Of a stretch of DNA of 64,000 nt, positions 33,746 to 44,929 are shown in pieces. Within the stretch, counting starts at the first letter, position 1; the number at the start of each line of letters is the position of its first letter. Below the pieces are notes generated by a model, which was not told the origin of the DNA, ran no database searches, and worked only from the letters and a program-made list of their open reading frames with translations. Location of the stretch: NCBI RefSeq assembly GCF_007990505.1, contig NZ_AP019822.1, positions 992,001 through 1,056,000 on the forward strand. The letters are read 5' to 3'. Source of the stretch: Pseudoleptotrichia goodfellowii. Lineage in GTDB: Bacteria; Fusobacteriota; Fusobacteriia; Fusobacteriales; Leptotrichiaceae. The translations under genes and the position numbers were made by a program.

Positions 33746-34357
33746 TTAAAGAGAAGTAAATTCACTCTCTTCAGATTTTAAAATTTTTCCTTTTAAAGCA
33801 TCAATAATAAATTTATATTCTTTACCGCTACGAATAACTCTTACTTTATATACAGGAAGATTATTTTCTTTTTCGCTTTTAATTTCATATATGTCAGAAT
33901 CCTTTATCTCAGGCATTTTTTCAAGAATAATATCTCTGACTTTATCGTTTCCTATATAATCTTTATTTGAGAGAAGATAATCTCTACTTCTCAAGGAATA
34001 ATTCAAAACTTTTCCTTCTTTAGAACCTATAATATAACTGTAGTCGTTATAATCGGAATGAAGAGCTATTTTATAAACGAGCTCTTTATCTTTCTGTTCC
34101 ATAAGAATTTTAGTTATATCGCCGGTTTCTTTATCCAATCCTGCATGTTTCAATGCTATTTCTTCGGCTTTTACAAAAGTCACGAAAGGATTTTCTCCGA
34201 CAACTTTTTTATATTTTATTTTTGTAGTTTGAGGTTCTCTTTTTTTTGCAGCAGTTTTGGTTTTACTTACTGTTTTTTTCTTTGCAGTAGCAGCTGTTAA
34301 AACAGTTCCCAATATGATGATACTTAGTAACATCGTGATTAACATTTTATTTTTCAT
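33746..34357 (-). CDS. Exported PepSY-domain protein
   Basis: This 203-residue protein has a signal peptide (about residues 1-24) and a Lys/Thr-rich linker to residue 50. Two PepSY-like repeats follow: FVKAEEIALKHAGLD...YKIALHSDYNDYSYIIGSKEGKVLNY and VRDIILEKMPEIKDSDIYEI...YKVRVIRSGKEYKFIIDALKGKIL. PepSY domains often inhibit or modulate extracytoplasmic proteases, though other roles exist. AAAGGAG precedes the ATG. Monocistronic with its own promoter and terminator. Confidence 0.75.
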   Translation of the reverse strand: MKNKMLITMLLSIIILGTVLTAATAKKKTVSKTKTAAKKREPQTTKIKYKKVVGENPFVTFVKAEEIALKHAGLDKETGDITKILMEQKDKELVYKIALHSDYNDYSYIIGSKEGKVLNYSLRSRDYLLSNKDYIGNDKVRDIILEKMPEIKDSDIYEIKSEKENNLPVYKVRVIRSGKEYKFIIDALKGKILKSEESEFTSL

Positions 34358-34551
34358 TACTTCTCCTTTAAAAATAGTTACACAATCTTTATTAAAAATA
34401 CGGATATTCTTAATTTAAGTTTGAATTTATTATATCATATAAATATTAAAAAAAAATGAGAAAATTAACTTGGTTTAAGATTGATTATTTTAAAATAAAT
34501 GTATCTGTTCGTTTTCAGAGAAAAGTTGTCAGATTTCAAAACTTTTTATTT

Positions 34552-35778
34552 TTAAATATCGCTATCATCATTTTGTTTTGCTTTTCTAATTATTTTTATA
34601 ATATTATTTGATAAATAGATTTTAATAACAGATTTTTTCTTTGAGTAATATTTTATATATAATTCTATTTCATTATTGGAAAGTTCAAATATTTCCTGAT
34701 CTTCTAAAAAACTGACATTTCTTAAATTTGTAAGTCCTGTGGTATATTCCGGGATATCAATTTTAGGATAATATGTTTTTATAAGGTTTATATTTTGTAC
34801 AAGAATATTGTATAATTTAGTAGGGGATTTTACAAATTCATTTATGCTGATATAGAGTTTCAATTTATTTGTTGCCAAATCAAGTAAAAGAGCTCTCTTC
34901 AATTTTCTTTCAAAATTTTCGGAAGAATCATTTTTTAGGTATTCTATATTATCATAAACATATTTATGTCCCCGTTTAATTGAATATAAAAGCAAAAGAT
35001 TATATATTTTTTCATGATTCTCGATTTTATCTTTAATAGTTTCAATCATTTTATAAATGGTATCATCATATAAAATAGGAATTTGTTTAGATTTTCTTAT
35101 TTTAAAATTAATGGAAACAATTTTATTACTTGCCTTTGTACCTGATTTAATTTTTTTATATTCTATATTAAAATCAGTAAAAGTGTTAATATCAAAAACT
35201 GCTTTTTTTAAAATATGTTTTTCAAAGTCAAAAAATCTTTTATACTTATCATCAGAATTCAAATATCTTTTTAAAGAGCTCAGCGGTAAGTTAAATTCTT
35301 TTTTATTATCCGACATTTTTATTATACTATTGTAGAGATTAAATGAAAAAGTGTCTTCCATAAAAATAAATTTTTCAATTTCCAAAAGAGAAAATATATT
35401 TTTTTGATTGGAAAAACAATATTTAAATTCTTCAGTGAAAAAAATTTGGCAGAAATTCATACTTAAAATAAAAGAAGAAATTAAAGAAAAAGAACCTGAG
35501 TATTTTCCGGATTTTGTCGGTATTTCAAAAATAATACGTTTTTCAGCTAAAATCTTTAGAAAATTTTCAAATTCATCAATAGAAGATAATTGAAGAGTAA
35601 GAATCATTTCATTAATTTCAATTTCTAATTTATTTAGCGATTTTGAATTGGAAATAATTTTAAAAAAAAGTAATTTTAAAAATAATCTTTCCTTTTTTGA
35701 CATTTTTTTGGAAAAATTAAGATTAATATCATTTTTTACAGTATTTATAATGTTTTGAGAAAAATAGATGTCTTTCAC
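34552..35778 (-). CDS. Rep_3-like replication-initiator-family protein, copy 1 (possible regulator)
   Basis: This 408-residue protein carries the winged-helix core of plasmid Rep_3/RepB initiators: FSFNLYNSIIKMS, LPLSSLKRYLNSDDKYKRFFDFEKHILKKAVFDIN and FNIEYKKIKSGTK. The C-terminal half (KIYNLLLLYSIKRGHKYVYDN, RALLLDLATNKLKLYIS) is shared with the paralogue at 39115. A GTG start lies eight bases after AGGAGG. It is divergent from a PTS operon, and the gap has two CGAAAA-N-TTTTCG palindromes, one adjoining its ribosome site. No iterons or partition genes are near, so a role as an autoregulated transcription factor is more likely than replication. This is inference. Confidence 0.6.
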   Translation of the reverse strand: MKDIYFSQNIINTVKNDINLNFSKKMSKKERLFLKLLFFKIISNSKSLNKLEIEINEMILTLQLSSIDEFENFLKILAEKRIIFEIPTKSGKYSGSFSLISSFILSMNFCQIFFTEEFKYCFSNQKNIFSLLEIEKFIFMEDTFSFNLYNSIIKMSDNKKEFNLPLSSLKRYLNSDDKYKRFFDFEKHILKKAVFDINTFTDFNIEYKKIKSGTKASNKIVSINFKIRKSKQIPILYDDTIYKMIETIKDKIENHEKIYNLLLLYSIKRGHKYVYDNIEYLKNDSSENFERKLKRALLLDLATNKLKLYISINEFVKSPTKLYNILVQNINLIKTYYPKIDIPEYTTGLTNLRNVSFLEDQEIFELSNNEIELYIKYYSKKKSVIKIYLSNNIIKIIRKAKQNDDSDI

Positions 35779-35795
35779 AAAAATACCCTCCTAAA

Positions 35796-35825
35796 AAGCG
35801 AAAAAAATTATTAAGATTTTCGCTT
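35796..35825. promoter_or_regulatory. Operator-like palindrome 1a (Rep-like module 1)
   Basis: AAGCGAAAA (35796-35804) and TTTTCGCTT (35817-35825) are perfect inverted repeats, placed just upstream of the ribosome site of the Rep-like gene. Confidence 0.65.
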
Positions 35826-35870
35826 ATTAATTATATTAAATTTTAATCTTTATTAATTTTAAGAATTGAC

Positions 35871-35896
35871 ACGAAAAAAAACATATATTATTTCGT
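35871..35896. promoter_or_regulatory. Operator-like palindrome 1b (Rep-like module 1)
   Basis: ACGAAA (35871-35876) and TTTCGT (35891-35896), with the same half-site and spacing as 1a and centred about 73 bp from it. It is followed by TCTTTTTAGAATTATA and AATAAAGAAAAAAATCAAGG, conserved at module 2. Confidence 0.65.
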
Positions 35897-35990
35897 CTTT
35901 TTAGAATTATATCTTAAATAAAGAAAAAAATCAAGGATAAGAAGAATAATATTTATAAATTACAAAAGAAAATAATTAAAATATTTCTTT

Positions 35991-36019
35991 TTGACAAAGT
36001 AAAATTTTTGAGGTATAAA
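35991..36019 (+). promoter_or_regulatory. Promoter of the alpha-glucoside PTS operon
   Basis: TTGACA (35991-35996) and TATAAA (36014-36019) with a 17-bp spacer. Module 2 has the same boxes and spacing. Confidence 0.75.
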
Positions 36020-36070
36020 AGCTATACAAAGCAAGAAAAAATAAAAAATATTTTAGGAGGTATCTGTAAT

Positions 36071-38987
<2,917 letters not shown>

Positions 38988-39019
38988 AATTAGATAAAAA
39001 GTTTTAAATTATTTTTACT

Positions 39020-39072
39020 AAAAAATCCCTATATTCGATATTTTTTAATTTCGAGTGTAGAGGATTTTTTTA
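39020..39072 (+). terminator. Terminator after malH
   Basis: AAAAAATCC-CTATATTCGA pairs with TCGAGTGTAGA-GGATTTTTT, with internal mismatches, and the arm ends in a T-run. Confidence 0.65.
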
Positions 39073-39079
39073 TATAATG

Positions 39080-39110
39080 GGAGTTATGAGTATGTCATTA
39101 CCCCTTTATT
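39080..39110 (-). repeat. 3'-end hairpin repeat, degenerate copy
   Basis: On the minus strand, right after the stop of the second Rep-like gene, the sequence reads GGGGTAATGACATACTCATAA then CTCCC. The ATGA/TCAT core and CTCC flank resemble the family but the GGG/CCC arms are missing. Confidence 0.35.
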
Positions 39111-39114
39111 AATA

Positions 39115-40335
39115 CTAACTTCTCAGTCTCGGCTTATTTTTTTCAAGTTTTTTGATTATGTTATCAGGTAAATATATTTTGATTAAAGAAGGCTTATTAA
39201 TATAGTATTCGACATAAATTTCGATATCTTCGTTTACAAATTCAAAAATATTGCCGTCTTTAAAATAACTGATAGAGTTAATATTTTTTAATTCTGAAGT
39301 TTGCAGCAATTTTTCGATTTTAGGAAAATACCTTTTAATGTCATTTATATTCCGACTGAGAATGGAAAATAATACTATGGAAGAGTCTACAGATTTATTT
39401 ATACTGATGTATAATTTAAGACTGTTTGAAGCTAAATCCAGTAATAGAGCTTTTCTTAATTTTTTATCAAAATTTTCAGAGGAGGTATGCTTCAGATATT
39501 TTATATTTTCGTAAACATATTTATAGCCTCTTTTTGCGATATATAGTAAAAATAACTGATAAATTTTTTCAGGATTTTTAATGCGATCTTTTACAAGTTC
39601 CATCATTTTGTAAACAGTATTATCCTGGGAAGTATTCATATGTTTTGATTTTTCAACAAAAAAAGCAATAGAAGTAATTTTATTTGTTAATTTTGTTCCT
39701 TCTTTTATTTTTTTATATGAAATATTGAAAGTTGTGAATATATTTATATCGGAAACCGCTTTTTTTAAAATATATTTCTCAAAATCAAAAAATCTGCTGT
39801 ATTTATTATCTGAGTTCAAATACATTTTCAAAGATGAGATAGGAAAAATAATTTCTTTACTGTTTTCAAAATTTTTTAATATATTTGAATACAGACTGAA
39901 AGAAAAAGATTCGGACATAAAAATAAATTTTTCAATTTCCAAAAGTGAAAAAAAATTTTTCTTATTTGAAAAACAGGACTTAAATTCTTCGGTAAAAAAC
40001 AGAAGGATAGAATCGGTGTTGAAAATAAAAGAAGAAATAATTCCGAATGAACCTTCGTATTTTTCGGATGAAGAAGAAACTGAAAAAAATATCCGCTTTT
40101 CGGATAAATTTTTAGTAAATAAAGAGTAATCATCAATAGAAGAAAGTTCAGGATTATTTCCAAGTTCTTCAAGTGATATTTTCATATTTTCCAAAAGAGA
40201 AAAGTCTGAAATAATTTTAAAAAAAATTGATTTCAGGAAGGTTTTTTCATTTTTTGTTATTTTTTTGGAAAATTCGAGTTTAATATTCTTTTGTCCAATA
40301 TTTGTGTATATTTCTGAAAAATATATTTCATTCAT
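39115..40335 (-). CDS. Rep_3-like replication-initiator-family protein, copy 2 (possible regulator)
   Basis: This 406-residue paralogue of the protein at 34552 is co-linear over its whole length. Matching blocks include NEKTFLKSIFFKIISDFSLL, FSFSLYSNILKN, LPISSLKMYLNSDNKYSRFFDFEKYILKKAVSDIN-like core, KIYQLFLLYIAKRGYKYVYEN and KALLLDLASNSLKLYIS. It has the winged-helix core of Rep_3 initiators. GGAGG lies nine bases before the ATG. It is again divergent from a PTS operon with the same pair of palindromes in the gap. The repeated pairing of gene, operator and PTS operon argues for regulation; replication function cannot be excluded. Confidence 0.6.
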   Translation of the reverse strand: MNEIYFSEIYTNIGQKNIKLEFSKKITKNEKTFLKSIFFKIISDFSLLENMKISLEELGNNPELSSIDDYSLFTKNLSEKRIFFSVSSSSEKYEGSFGIISSFIFNTDSILLFFTEEFKSCFSNKKNFFSLLEIEKFIFMSESFSFSLYSNILKNFENSKEIIFPISSLKMYLNSDNKYSRFFDFEKYILKKAVSDINIFTTFNISYKKIKEGTKLTNKITSIAFFVEKSKHMNTSQDNTVYKMMELVKDRIKNPEKIYQLFLLYIAKRGYKYVYENIKYLKHTSSENFDKKLRKALLLDLASNSLKLYISINKSVDSSIVLFSILSRNINDIKRYFPKIEKLLQTSELKNINSISYFKDGNIFEFVNEDIEIYVEYYINKPSLIKIYLPDNIIKKLEKNKPRLRS

Positions 40336-40354
40336 TTAGCAATCCTCCAAATTT

Positions 40355-40381
40355 AACGAAAATATTTTTATAGTTTTCGTT
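40355..40381. promoter_or_regulatory. Operator-like palindrome 2a (Rep-like module 2)
   Basis: AACGAAAA (40355-40362) and TTTTCGTT (40374-40381) are a perfect inverted repeat close to the ribosome site of the Rep-like gene, the counterpart of palindrome 1a. Confidence 0.65.
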
Positions 40382-40427
40382 ATATGATTATGTATATTTT
40401 AACTAATTTTAGATTAAAATAAACTAC

Positions 40428-40452
40428 ACGAAAAAAGATTAAATTTTTTCGT
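40428..40452. promoter_or_regulatory. Operator-like palindrome 2b (Rep-like module 2)
   Basis: ACGAAAAAA (40428-40436) and TTTTTTCGT (40444-40452), centred about 72 bp from 2a. The downstream CTTTTTTAAATTATA and AATAAAGAAAAAAATCAAGG match module 1. Confidence 0.65.
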
Positions 40453-40544
40453 CTTTTTTAAATTATACTAATAATAAAGAAAAAAATCAAGGGAATAAAA
40501 ATAATAGTTATGAAATAATAAATTGAAAATTAAAAAAAATTTTT

Positions 40545-40573
40545 TTGACAAAATATAAATCATAGGGTATAAA
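40545..40573 (+). promoter_or_regulatory. Promoter of the second PTS operon
   Basis: TTGACA (40545-40550), 17 bp, TATAAA (40568-40573), as in module 1. Confidence 0.75.
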
Positions 40574-40633
40574 AATAATATAAAAAATGCAGAAAATTTG
40601 AAAATGAAAATAACAGAAATGGAGATGAAAATA

Positions 40634-41530
40634 ATGTCGAAAAGATTACTTAACTGCTTTGCAAGCGATTTTAAAAAAATGACGAAAGAAGAGTTAATAA
40701 ATGCTATTAAAGCAAGCGAAGGAAGAACAGTATTATCGGAAAATGTTGCCGACAGAAGAACAGTTACAGGAGATGTAACAAACAGTGAGTTGGCAAGGGC
40801 ATTCGGTGCAGATTTGATTTTATTAAACGGATTGGATGTATATAATCCTGTTATTGCATCATTACCTGAAAGCGATGAACCTATAAAATTATTGAAAAAA
40901 CTTACAGGAAGACCTGTAGGACTGAATTTGGAGCCTGTGGATTTGAATGCCGATATGTTGGAAAATCTTGAGATTATTCCCGAAGGAAGAATGTGTTCGG
41001 AAAAAACATTGAAAAAAGCTTCTGAAATGGGATTTGATTTCGTGTGTCTGACAGGAAATCCCGGAACCGGAGTTACAAATAAAGAAACTGTAAACGGAAT
41101 AAAACTGGCTAAAAAATACTTTGACGGTATGATAATAGCAGGAAAAATGCACGGTGCAGGAGTAAATGAGCGTATAGTAAATTTAGATGTAATAAAACAG
41201 TTTTTGGAAAGCGGAGCGGATGTTATTATGCTCCCTGCGGTAGGAACTATACCCGGATTTACTCATGATGAAATGATAGAAGCCGTAAAATATATAAAAG
41301 AAAACGGAGGGCTTGTAATGTCTGCAATAGGTACAAGTCAGGAAAGCTCCACAAGAGAAACAATAAGAGAAATAGCAATATTGAATAAAATTGCAGGAGT
41401 AGATATTCAACATATAGGAGATGCAGGTTATGCAGGAGTTGCTCCTTATGAAAATATAATGGAGCTGTCTATAGCAATAAGAGGTGTAAGACACACAATA
41501 AGAATGATAGCAGCTTCAAATGACAGATAA
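40634..41530 (+). CDS. TIM-barrel-like protein of PTS operons (DUF7916-like)
   Basis: This protein of about 298 residues begins MSKRLLNCFASDFKKM. It carries barrel-like strand ends: LGADLILLNG-type FGADLILLNGLDVYNP, GFDFVCLTGNPGTGVTN, GADVIMLPAVGTIPGFT, GLVMSAIGTSQES and DIQHIGDAGYAGVAPYENI. That series suggests a (beta/alpha)8 barrel acting on a phosphosugar or a related metabolite. Similar proteins sit beside lactose/cellobiose-type PTS genes and are sometimes called hydrolases without proof. GGAG points to the ATG at 40634, although earlier ATGs exist from 40598. The function is unknown. Confidence 0.6.
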   Translation: MSKRLLNCFASDFKKMTKEELINAIKASEGRTVLSENVADRRTVTGDVTNSELARAFGADLILLNGLDVYNPVIASLPESDEPIKLLKKLTGRPVGLNLEPVDLNADMLENLEIIPEGRMCSEKTLKKASEMGFDFVCLTGNPGTGVTNKETVNGIKLAKKYFDGMIIAGKMHGAGVNERIVNLDVIKQFLESGADVIMLPAVGTIPGFTHDEMIEAVKYIKENGGLVMSAIGTSQESSTRETIREIAILNKIAGVDIQHIGDAGYAGVAPYENIMELSIAIRGVRHTIRMIAASNDR

Positions 41531-41568
41531 TACAGATAATAAAAATACACAATTTATAGGAGGATTTT

Positions 41569-41895
41569 ATGAAAAAATTTTATTTGTTCTGTGCAGCAGG
41601 AATGTCAACAAGTCTGGTTGCAAAGAAAATGCAGGATGTAGCGGACAGTCATAAACTTCCGATTGAAGTTAAGGCTTTTCCTGATCATAAATTAGATATC
41701 ATTGTTGAGGAACTTCATCCTGATGTTATTTTATTAGGACCGCAGGTGAAATTTAAGTATGAAGAAACAAGAGAAAAATATGAACCTAAGGGAATACCTG
41801 TAACAGTTATAGATTTAAATGATTATGGTAATGTTGATGGCGAACGTATTTTGAAAAGAGCAATAAAAATTTTAAAAGAGAAGGAGAGTAAATAA
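41569..41895 (+). CDS. PTS lactose/cellobiose-family IIB component
   Basis: This 108-residue cytoplasmic phospho-carrier has the phosphorylated cysteine at position 8 (LFCAAGMSTSLVAKKM). DVILLGPQVKFKYEETRE and GIPVTVIDLNDYG complete the family pattern. It passes phosphate to sugar bound by the IIC next to it. TAGGAGG precedes the ATG, and the IIC begins two bases past the stop. No matching IIA is in this window. Confidence 0.9.
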   Translation: MKKFYLFCAAGMSTSLVAKKMQDVADSHKLPIEVKAFPDHKLDIIVEELHPDVILLGPQVKFKYEETREKYEPKGIPVTVIDLNDYGNVDGERILKRAIKILKEKESK

Positions 41896-41897
41896 CT

Positions 41898-43241
41898 ATG
41901 TTTGAAAAGTTGGAAAAAGTTTTAGGCCCTGTGGCCGTTAAATTAAGCAGTAACAAAGTATTGACTGCAATTAGGGACGGGTTTTTGGTAGGTACACCTT
42001 TACTTATAGTAGCTTCAATATTTCTTGTAATCGGAAATTTCCCTGTTCCCGGATATTCTGAATTTTTAGCAGGATTTTTTGGAAAAGGATGGGAAAATTA
42101 TCTTGATGCTATAATTAACGCAACATTTGGAGTAGTGGCATTAATAGGAGTTATAGGAATCGGATATTACTACGGTAAAGCAAAAGGAATAGAAGGAATA
42201 GCAGGAGCGGCAGCAGCACTTGTAGCTTTTCTTATTTTAAGTCCTCAATCTCATGAATATGTAGATGCCAATGGGAAAGCTTTCGGAGGATTTGCATTCA
42301 AAAATTTAGGCTCGGCAGGTTTATTTGTCGCAATGATTACAGCTCTTGTATCTGTATCAATATTTGCAGCAATTAAAAATAAAGGTTGGACTATAAAACT
42401 TCCTGAAGGAGTTCCACCTGCAGTGTCAAATTCATTTGCGGCATTGATACCGAGTATGTTTGTTATGATTTTCTTCTTTATAATAAGACTTATTTTCAAT
42501 TTTACAGAATACAAATATGCTCATGATTTTGTTTATAAAATATTGCAAACACCGCTAATGGGATTCGGTAGAAGTATTATTTTTGAACCTGTTTATCAGT
42601 TCCTGTCAACATTATTCTGGTTCTTCGGAATAAACGGACCGGCAGTTACAAATACTGTATTTGGACCTATACACTTGGCTTTGACTACTGAAAATCTTGC
42701 AGCATTTACTGCACATCAACCTTTACCGAATATATTTACAGGACCTTTCGGTGATTTCTTCGGTAACTTCGGTGGTGGAGGAAGTACACTTTCTCTTGTA
42801 TTATTGATGATATTCGCAGGAAAATCAGAACGTATGAAAAAATTAGGTAAATTATCTATAGTACCGGGAATATTCGGAATAAATGAAATGGTTATATTCG
42901 GATTACCTGTTGTTTTAAACCCTATTATTTTGATTCCGTTCTTATTAGTACCTTTAGTAAATATAGGATTATCAACAGCGGCAACATTGGCGGGAATTAT
43001 TCCTCGTACAACAGGAGCTTCATTACCTTGGACAACACCGTTATTCTTTTCGGGATGGTTGTCTACAGGAAGTATAATTGCAGGATTGTTCCAAATATTG
43101 TTGGTAGCTATAGGATGTGCAATATACTATCCGTTCTTCAGAGTTTTGGATGAACAGTATTTGAAAGATGAAACAAAACCTGTTGAAGAAAATAATGATG
43201 ATTTGGATGATATTTCGTTAGACGATATATCGTTTGATTAA
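41898..43241 (+). CDS. PTS lactose/cellobiose-family IIC component
   Basis: This 447-residue membrane permease of the Lac/Cel type has about ten hydrophobic segments. LGPVAVKLSSNKVLTAIRDGF at the N-terminus, FWFFGINGPAVTNTVFGPIH, GGGGSTLSLVLLMIFAGKS, PGIFGINEMVIFGLPVVLNP and an acidic C-terminal tail are typical. The family imports beta-linked disaccharides such as cellobiose, lactose or chitobiose; cargo is unknown. The downstream glycosylasparaginase hints at GlcNAc-containing cargo. Confidence 0.88.
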   Translation: MFEKLEKVLGPVAVKLSSNKVLTAIRDGFLVGTPLLIVASIFLVIGNFPVPGYSEFLAGFFGKGWENYLDAIINATFGVVALIGVIGIGYYYGKAKGIEGIAGAAAALVAFLILSPQSHEYVDANGKAFGGFAFKNLGSAGLFVAMITALVSVSIFAAIKNKGWTIKLPEGVPPAVSNSFAALIPSMFVMIFFFIIRLIFNFTEYKYAHDFVYKILQTPLMGFGRSIIFEPVYQFLSTLFWFFGINGPAVTNTVFGPIHLALTTENLAAFTAHQPLPNIFTGPFGDFFGNFGGGGSTLSLVLLMIFAGKSERMKKLGKLSIVPGIFGINEMVIFGLPVVLNPIILIPFLLVPLVNIGLSTAATLAGIIPRTTGASLPWTTPLFFSGWLSTGSIIAGLFQILLVAIGCAIYYPFFRVLDEQYLKDETKPVEENNDDLDDISLDDISFD

Positions 43242-43259
43242 TATACTTAATATAATCTG

Positions 43260-43326
43260 ATGAGGGCTCATTGCAGCCCTCTCATTCCTCATAAATGTAG
43301 ATTTTCTTTGCAGTAATGAGGGAAAT
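43260..43326 (+). repeat. 3'-end hairpin repeat after the PTS IIC gene
   Basis: ATGAGGGCT...AGCCCTCTCATTCCTCAT begins 18 bp after the IIC stop. A second ATGAGGG at 43316 can pair with the same CCCTC arm, giving alternative folds. Genes of the same orientation continue downstream. Confidence 0.6.
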
Positions 43327-43356
43327 TTAATATAAGTTACAGGGAAGGACAAAAAA

Positions 43357-43875
43357 ATGAGAATTATATTATTTTTCGATCAGATACAGTCGGGAACAGG
43401 CGGTAAAGAAGGGTCAAATGTAGAACTTGCCGTGGAAAAAGGCGGGATAGGTTCTTATCTTATGTTTGAAGAATATATAAAAGAAATAGGCGGAACAGTA
43501 ATAGCAACAACTTATTGCAGTGATAATTATTTTAGAGATAATGAAGAAACAGTTTTATCCAAAATGGAAGGACTTATAAATAAAGTGAAAGCCGATATAC
43601 TTTTATGCGGTCCGTGTTTTAATTATCACGGTTATGCTGAGATGTCGGCTATTTTAGCGGATTATATTCAGAAAAAAACCGAGTGTAAGCCGATTGTAGT
43701 GTGTTCTGAAGAAAATGACGACGTTATTCAAAAATATAAAAATGATATAATAATGGTAAAAATGCCTAAAAAAGGTGGAACAGGACTTAGAGAGTCACTC
43801 AAAAATATGGCGAAAGTTATAAAGAAAGTTCATAATAGTGAGAAATTGACGACTGAAGATAACATATATCAGTGA
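43357..43875 (+). CDS. GrdB-related putative oxidoreductase, short form
   Basis: This 172-residue protein resembles the N-terminal part of glycine reductase subunit B (GrdB). FFDQIQSGTGGKEGSN corresponds to the INQFFGGIGGEE block, ATTYCSDNYFRDNEE to the CGDNYF block, and LLCGPCFNYHGYAEM to the AGPAFNAGRYG block. Full GrdB proteins are near 430 residues with a selenocysteine; this one is much shorter, with Cys in the conserved spot (CGPCFN). No TGA-encoded residue is needed. No other reductase subunit is nearby, so its partner and reaction are unknown. It follows the PTS genes and precedes two amide-cleaving enzymes. Confidence 0.65.
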   Translation: MRIILFFDQIQSGTGGKEGSNVELAVEKGGIGSYLMFEEYIKEIGGTVIATTYCSDNYFRDNEETVLSKMEGLINKVKADILLCGPCFNYHGYAEMSAILADYIQKKTECKPIVVCSEENDDVIQKYKNDIIMVKMPKKGGTGLRESLKNMAKVIKKVHNSEKLTTEDNIYQ

Positions 43876-43971
43876 TTTCAGCATATAGTTATTTTATATC
43901 TATAGAGTAAGAACGAGAATTTTTATAAACAATCAGCATATTAAGAAATGCGGAAAGAGGTGAAAATATTT

Positions 43972-44928
43972 ATGTGGGGAATAATCGCTACATGGACTAT
44001 GGCAAAAGACGGTTTGGAAGAAGGGAAAAAAATACTCGAAAATAAAGGTGAAGCAGGAGAAGCGATAGAAAAAGCGATAAGGAGTGTTGAAGATTTTCCT
44101 TATTATAAGTCGGTAGGATACGGCGGATTGCCTAATGAAGAAATGGAAGTGGAACTGGATGCGGCATATATGGACGGTACAACTCTTGATTTCGGTGCTG
44201 TATGTGCTATAAAAGATTTTGCAAATCCTATATCCGTAGCAAAAAGACTTAGCAAACTGAATGAAAACAATGTTTTGGTAGGAGCAGGAGCGGAAGCCTA
44301 TGCACATAAAGAAGGTTTTGAAAGAAAAAATATGCTTACAGACAGAGCCAAAATTCACTATAAAAACAGAAAAAAAGATATTATAAACTTGGAATTAAAG
44401 CCTTATTCAGGACACGATACTGTGGGAATGGTCTGTCTGGACTGTTCGGGAAATGTGGTTTCGGGAACATCTACAAGCGGACTGTTTATGAAAAAAAAGG
44501 GACGTGTGGGAGATTCACCTATTATAGGTTCGGGACTTTATGCCGACAGTGAAATAGGAGGAGCAAGTGCTACAGGACTTGGAGAGGATATAATGAAAGG
44601 GATTATTTCCTATGAGATAGTAAAATTAATGGAAACAGGACTTAGTCCTCAAAAAGCCTGTGAAGAAGCTGTTTTCAATTTTGAAGAGAAAATGATAAAA
44701 AGAAGAGGAAAATTGGGGGATATTTCGGTTATTGCCATGAACAATAAAGGGGAATGGGGAGTTGCTACAAATATTGATAATTTTTCTTTTGTGGTTGCAA
44801 ATGAAAATGAGGATATTTGTATTTACCGTGCTAAAAGAAAAGGAAAAGAAACGATATACGAGCCTGCAACAAAGGAATGGGTAGACGATTATGTAAAGGA
44901 AAGAATGAAACCTTTGGAGGAAAAATAA
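43972..44928 (+). CDS. Glycosylasparaginase-family amidase (N4-GlcNAc-L-asparaginase)
   Basis: This 318-residue Ntn-hydrolase cleaves itself before the catalytic Thr150 in SGHDTVGMVCLD. RVGDSPIIGSGLYAD, GGASATGLGEDIMK and GTSTSGLFMKKKGR match the human aspartylglucosaminidase active site closely. The enzyme splits GlcNAc-Asn (the core linkage of N-glycans) into aspartate and the amino sugar. An ATG lies upstream at 43948, but AGAGGTG points to 43972. No signal peptide, so the substrate must be taken up. Context with a PTS and a dipeptidase suggests glyco-asparagine use. Confidence 0.82.
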   Translation: MWGIIATWTMAKDGLEEGKKILENKGEAGEAIEKAIRSVEDFPYYKSVGYGGLPNEEMEVELDAAYMDGTTLDFGAVCAIKDFANPISVAKRLSKLNENNVLVGAGAEAYAHKEGFERKNMLTDRAKIHYKNRKKDIINLELKPYSGHDTVGMVCLDCSGNVVSGTSTSGLFMKKKGRVGDSPIIGSGLYADSEIGGASATGLGEDIMKGIISYEIVKLMETGLSPQKACEEAVFNFEEKMIKRRGKLGDISVIAMNNKGEWGVATNIDNFSFVVANENEDICIYRAKRKGKETIYEPATKEWVDDYVKERMKPLEEK

Positions 44929-44929
44929 A

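Noticed and set aside
43357-43875. Selenocysteine-containing GrdB
   Set aside because: The frame has no internal TGA, and the conserved position is Cys.
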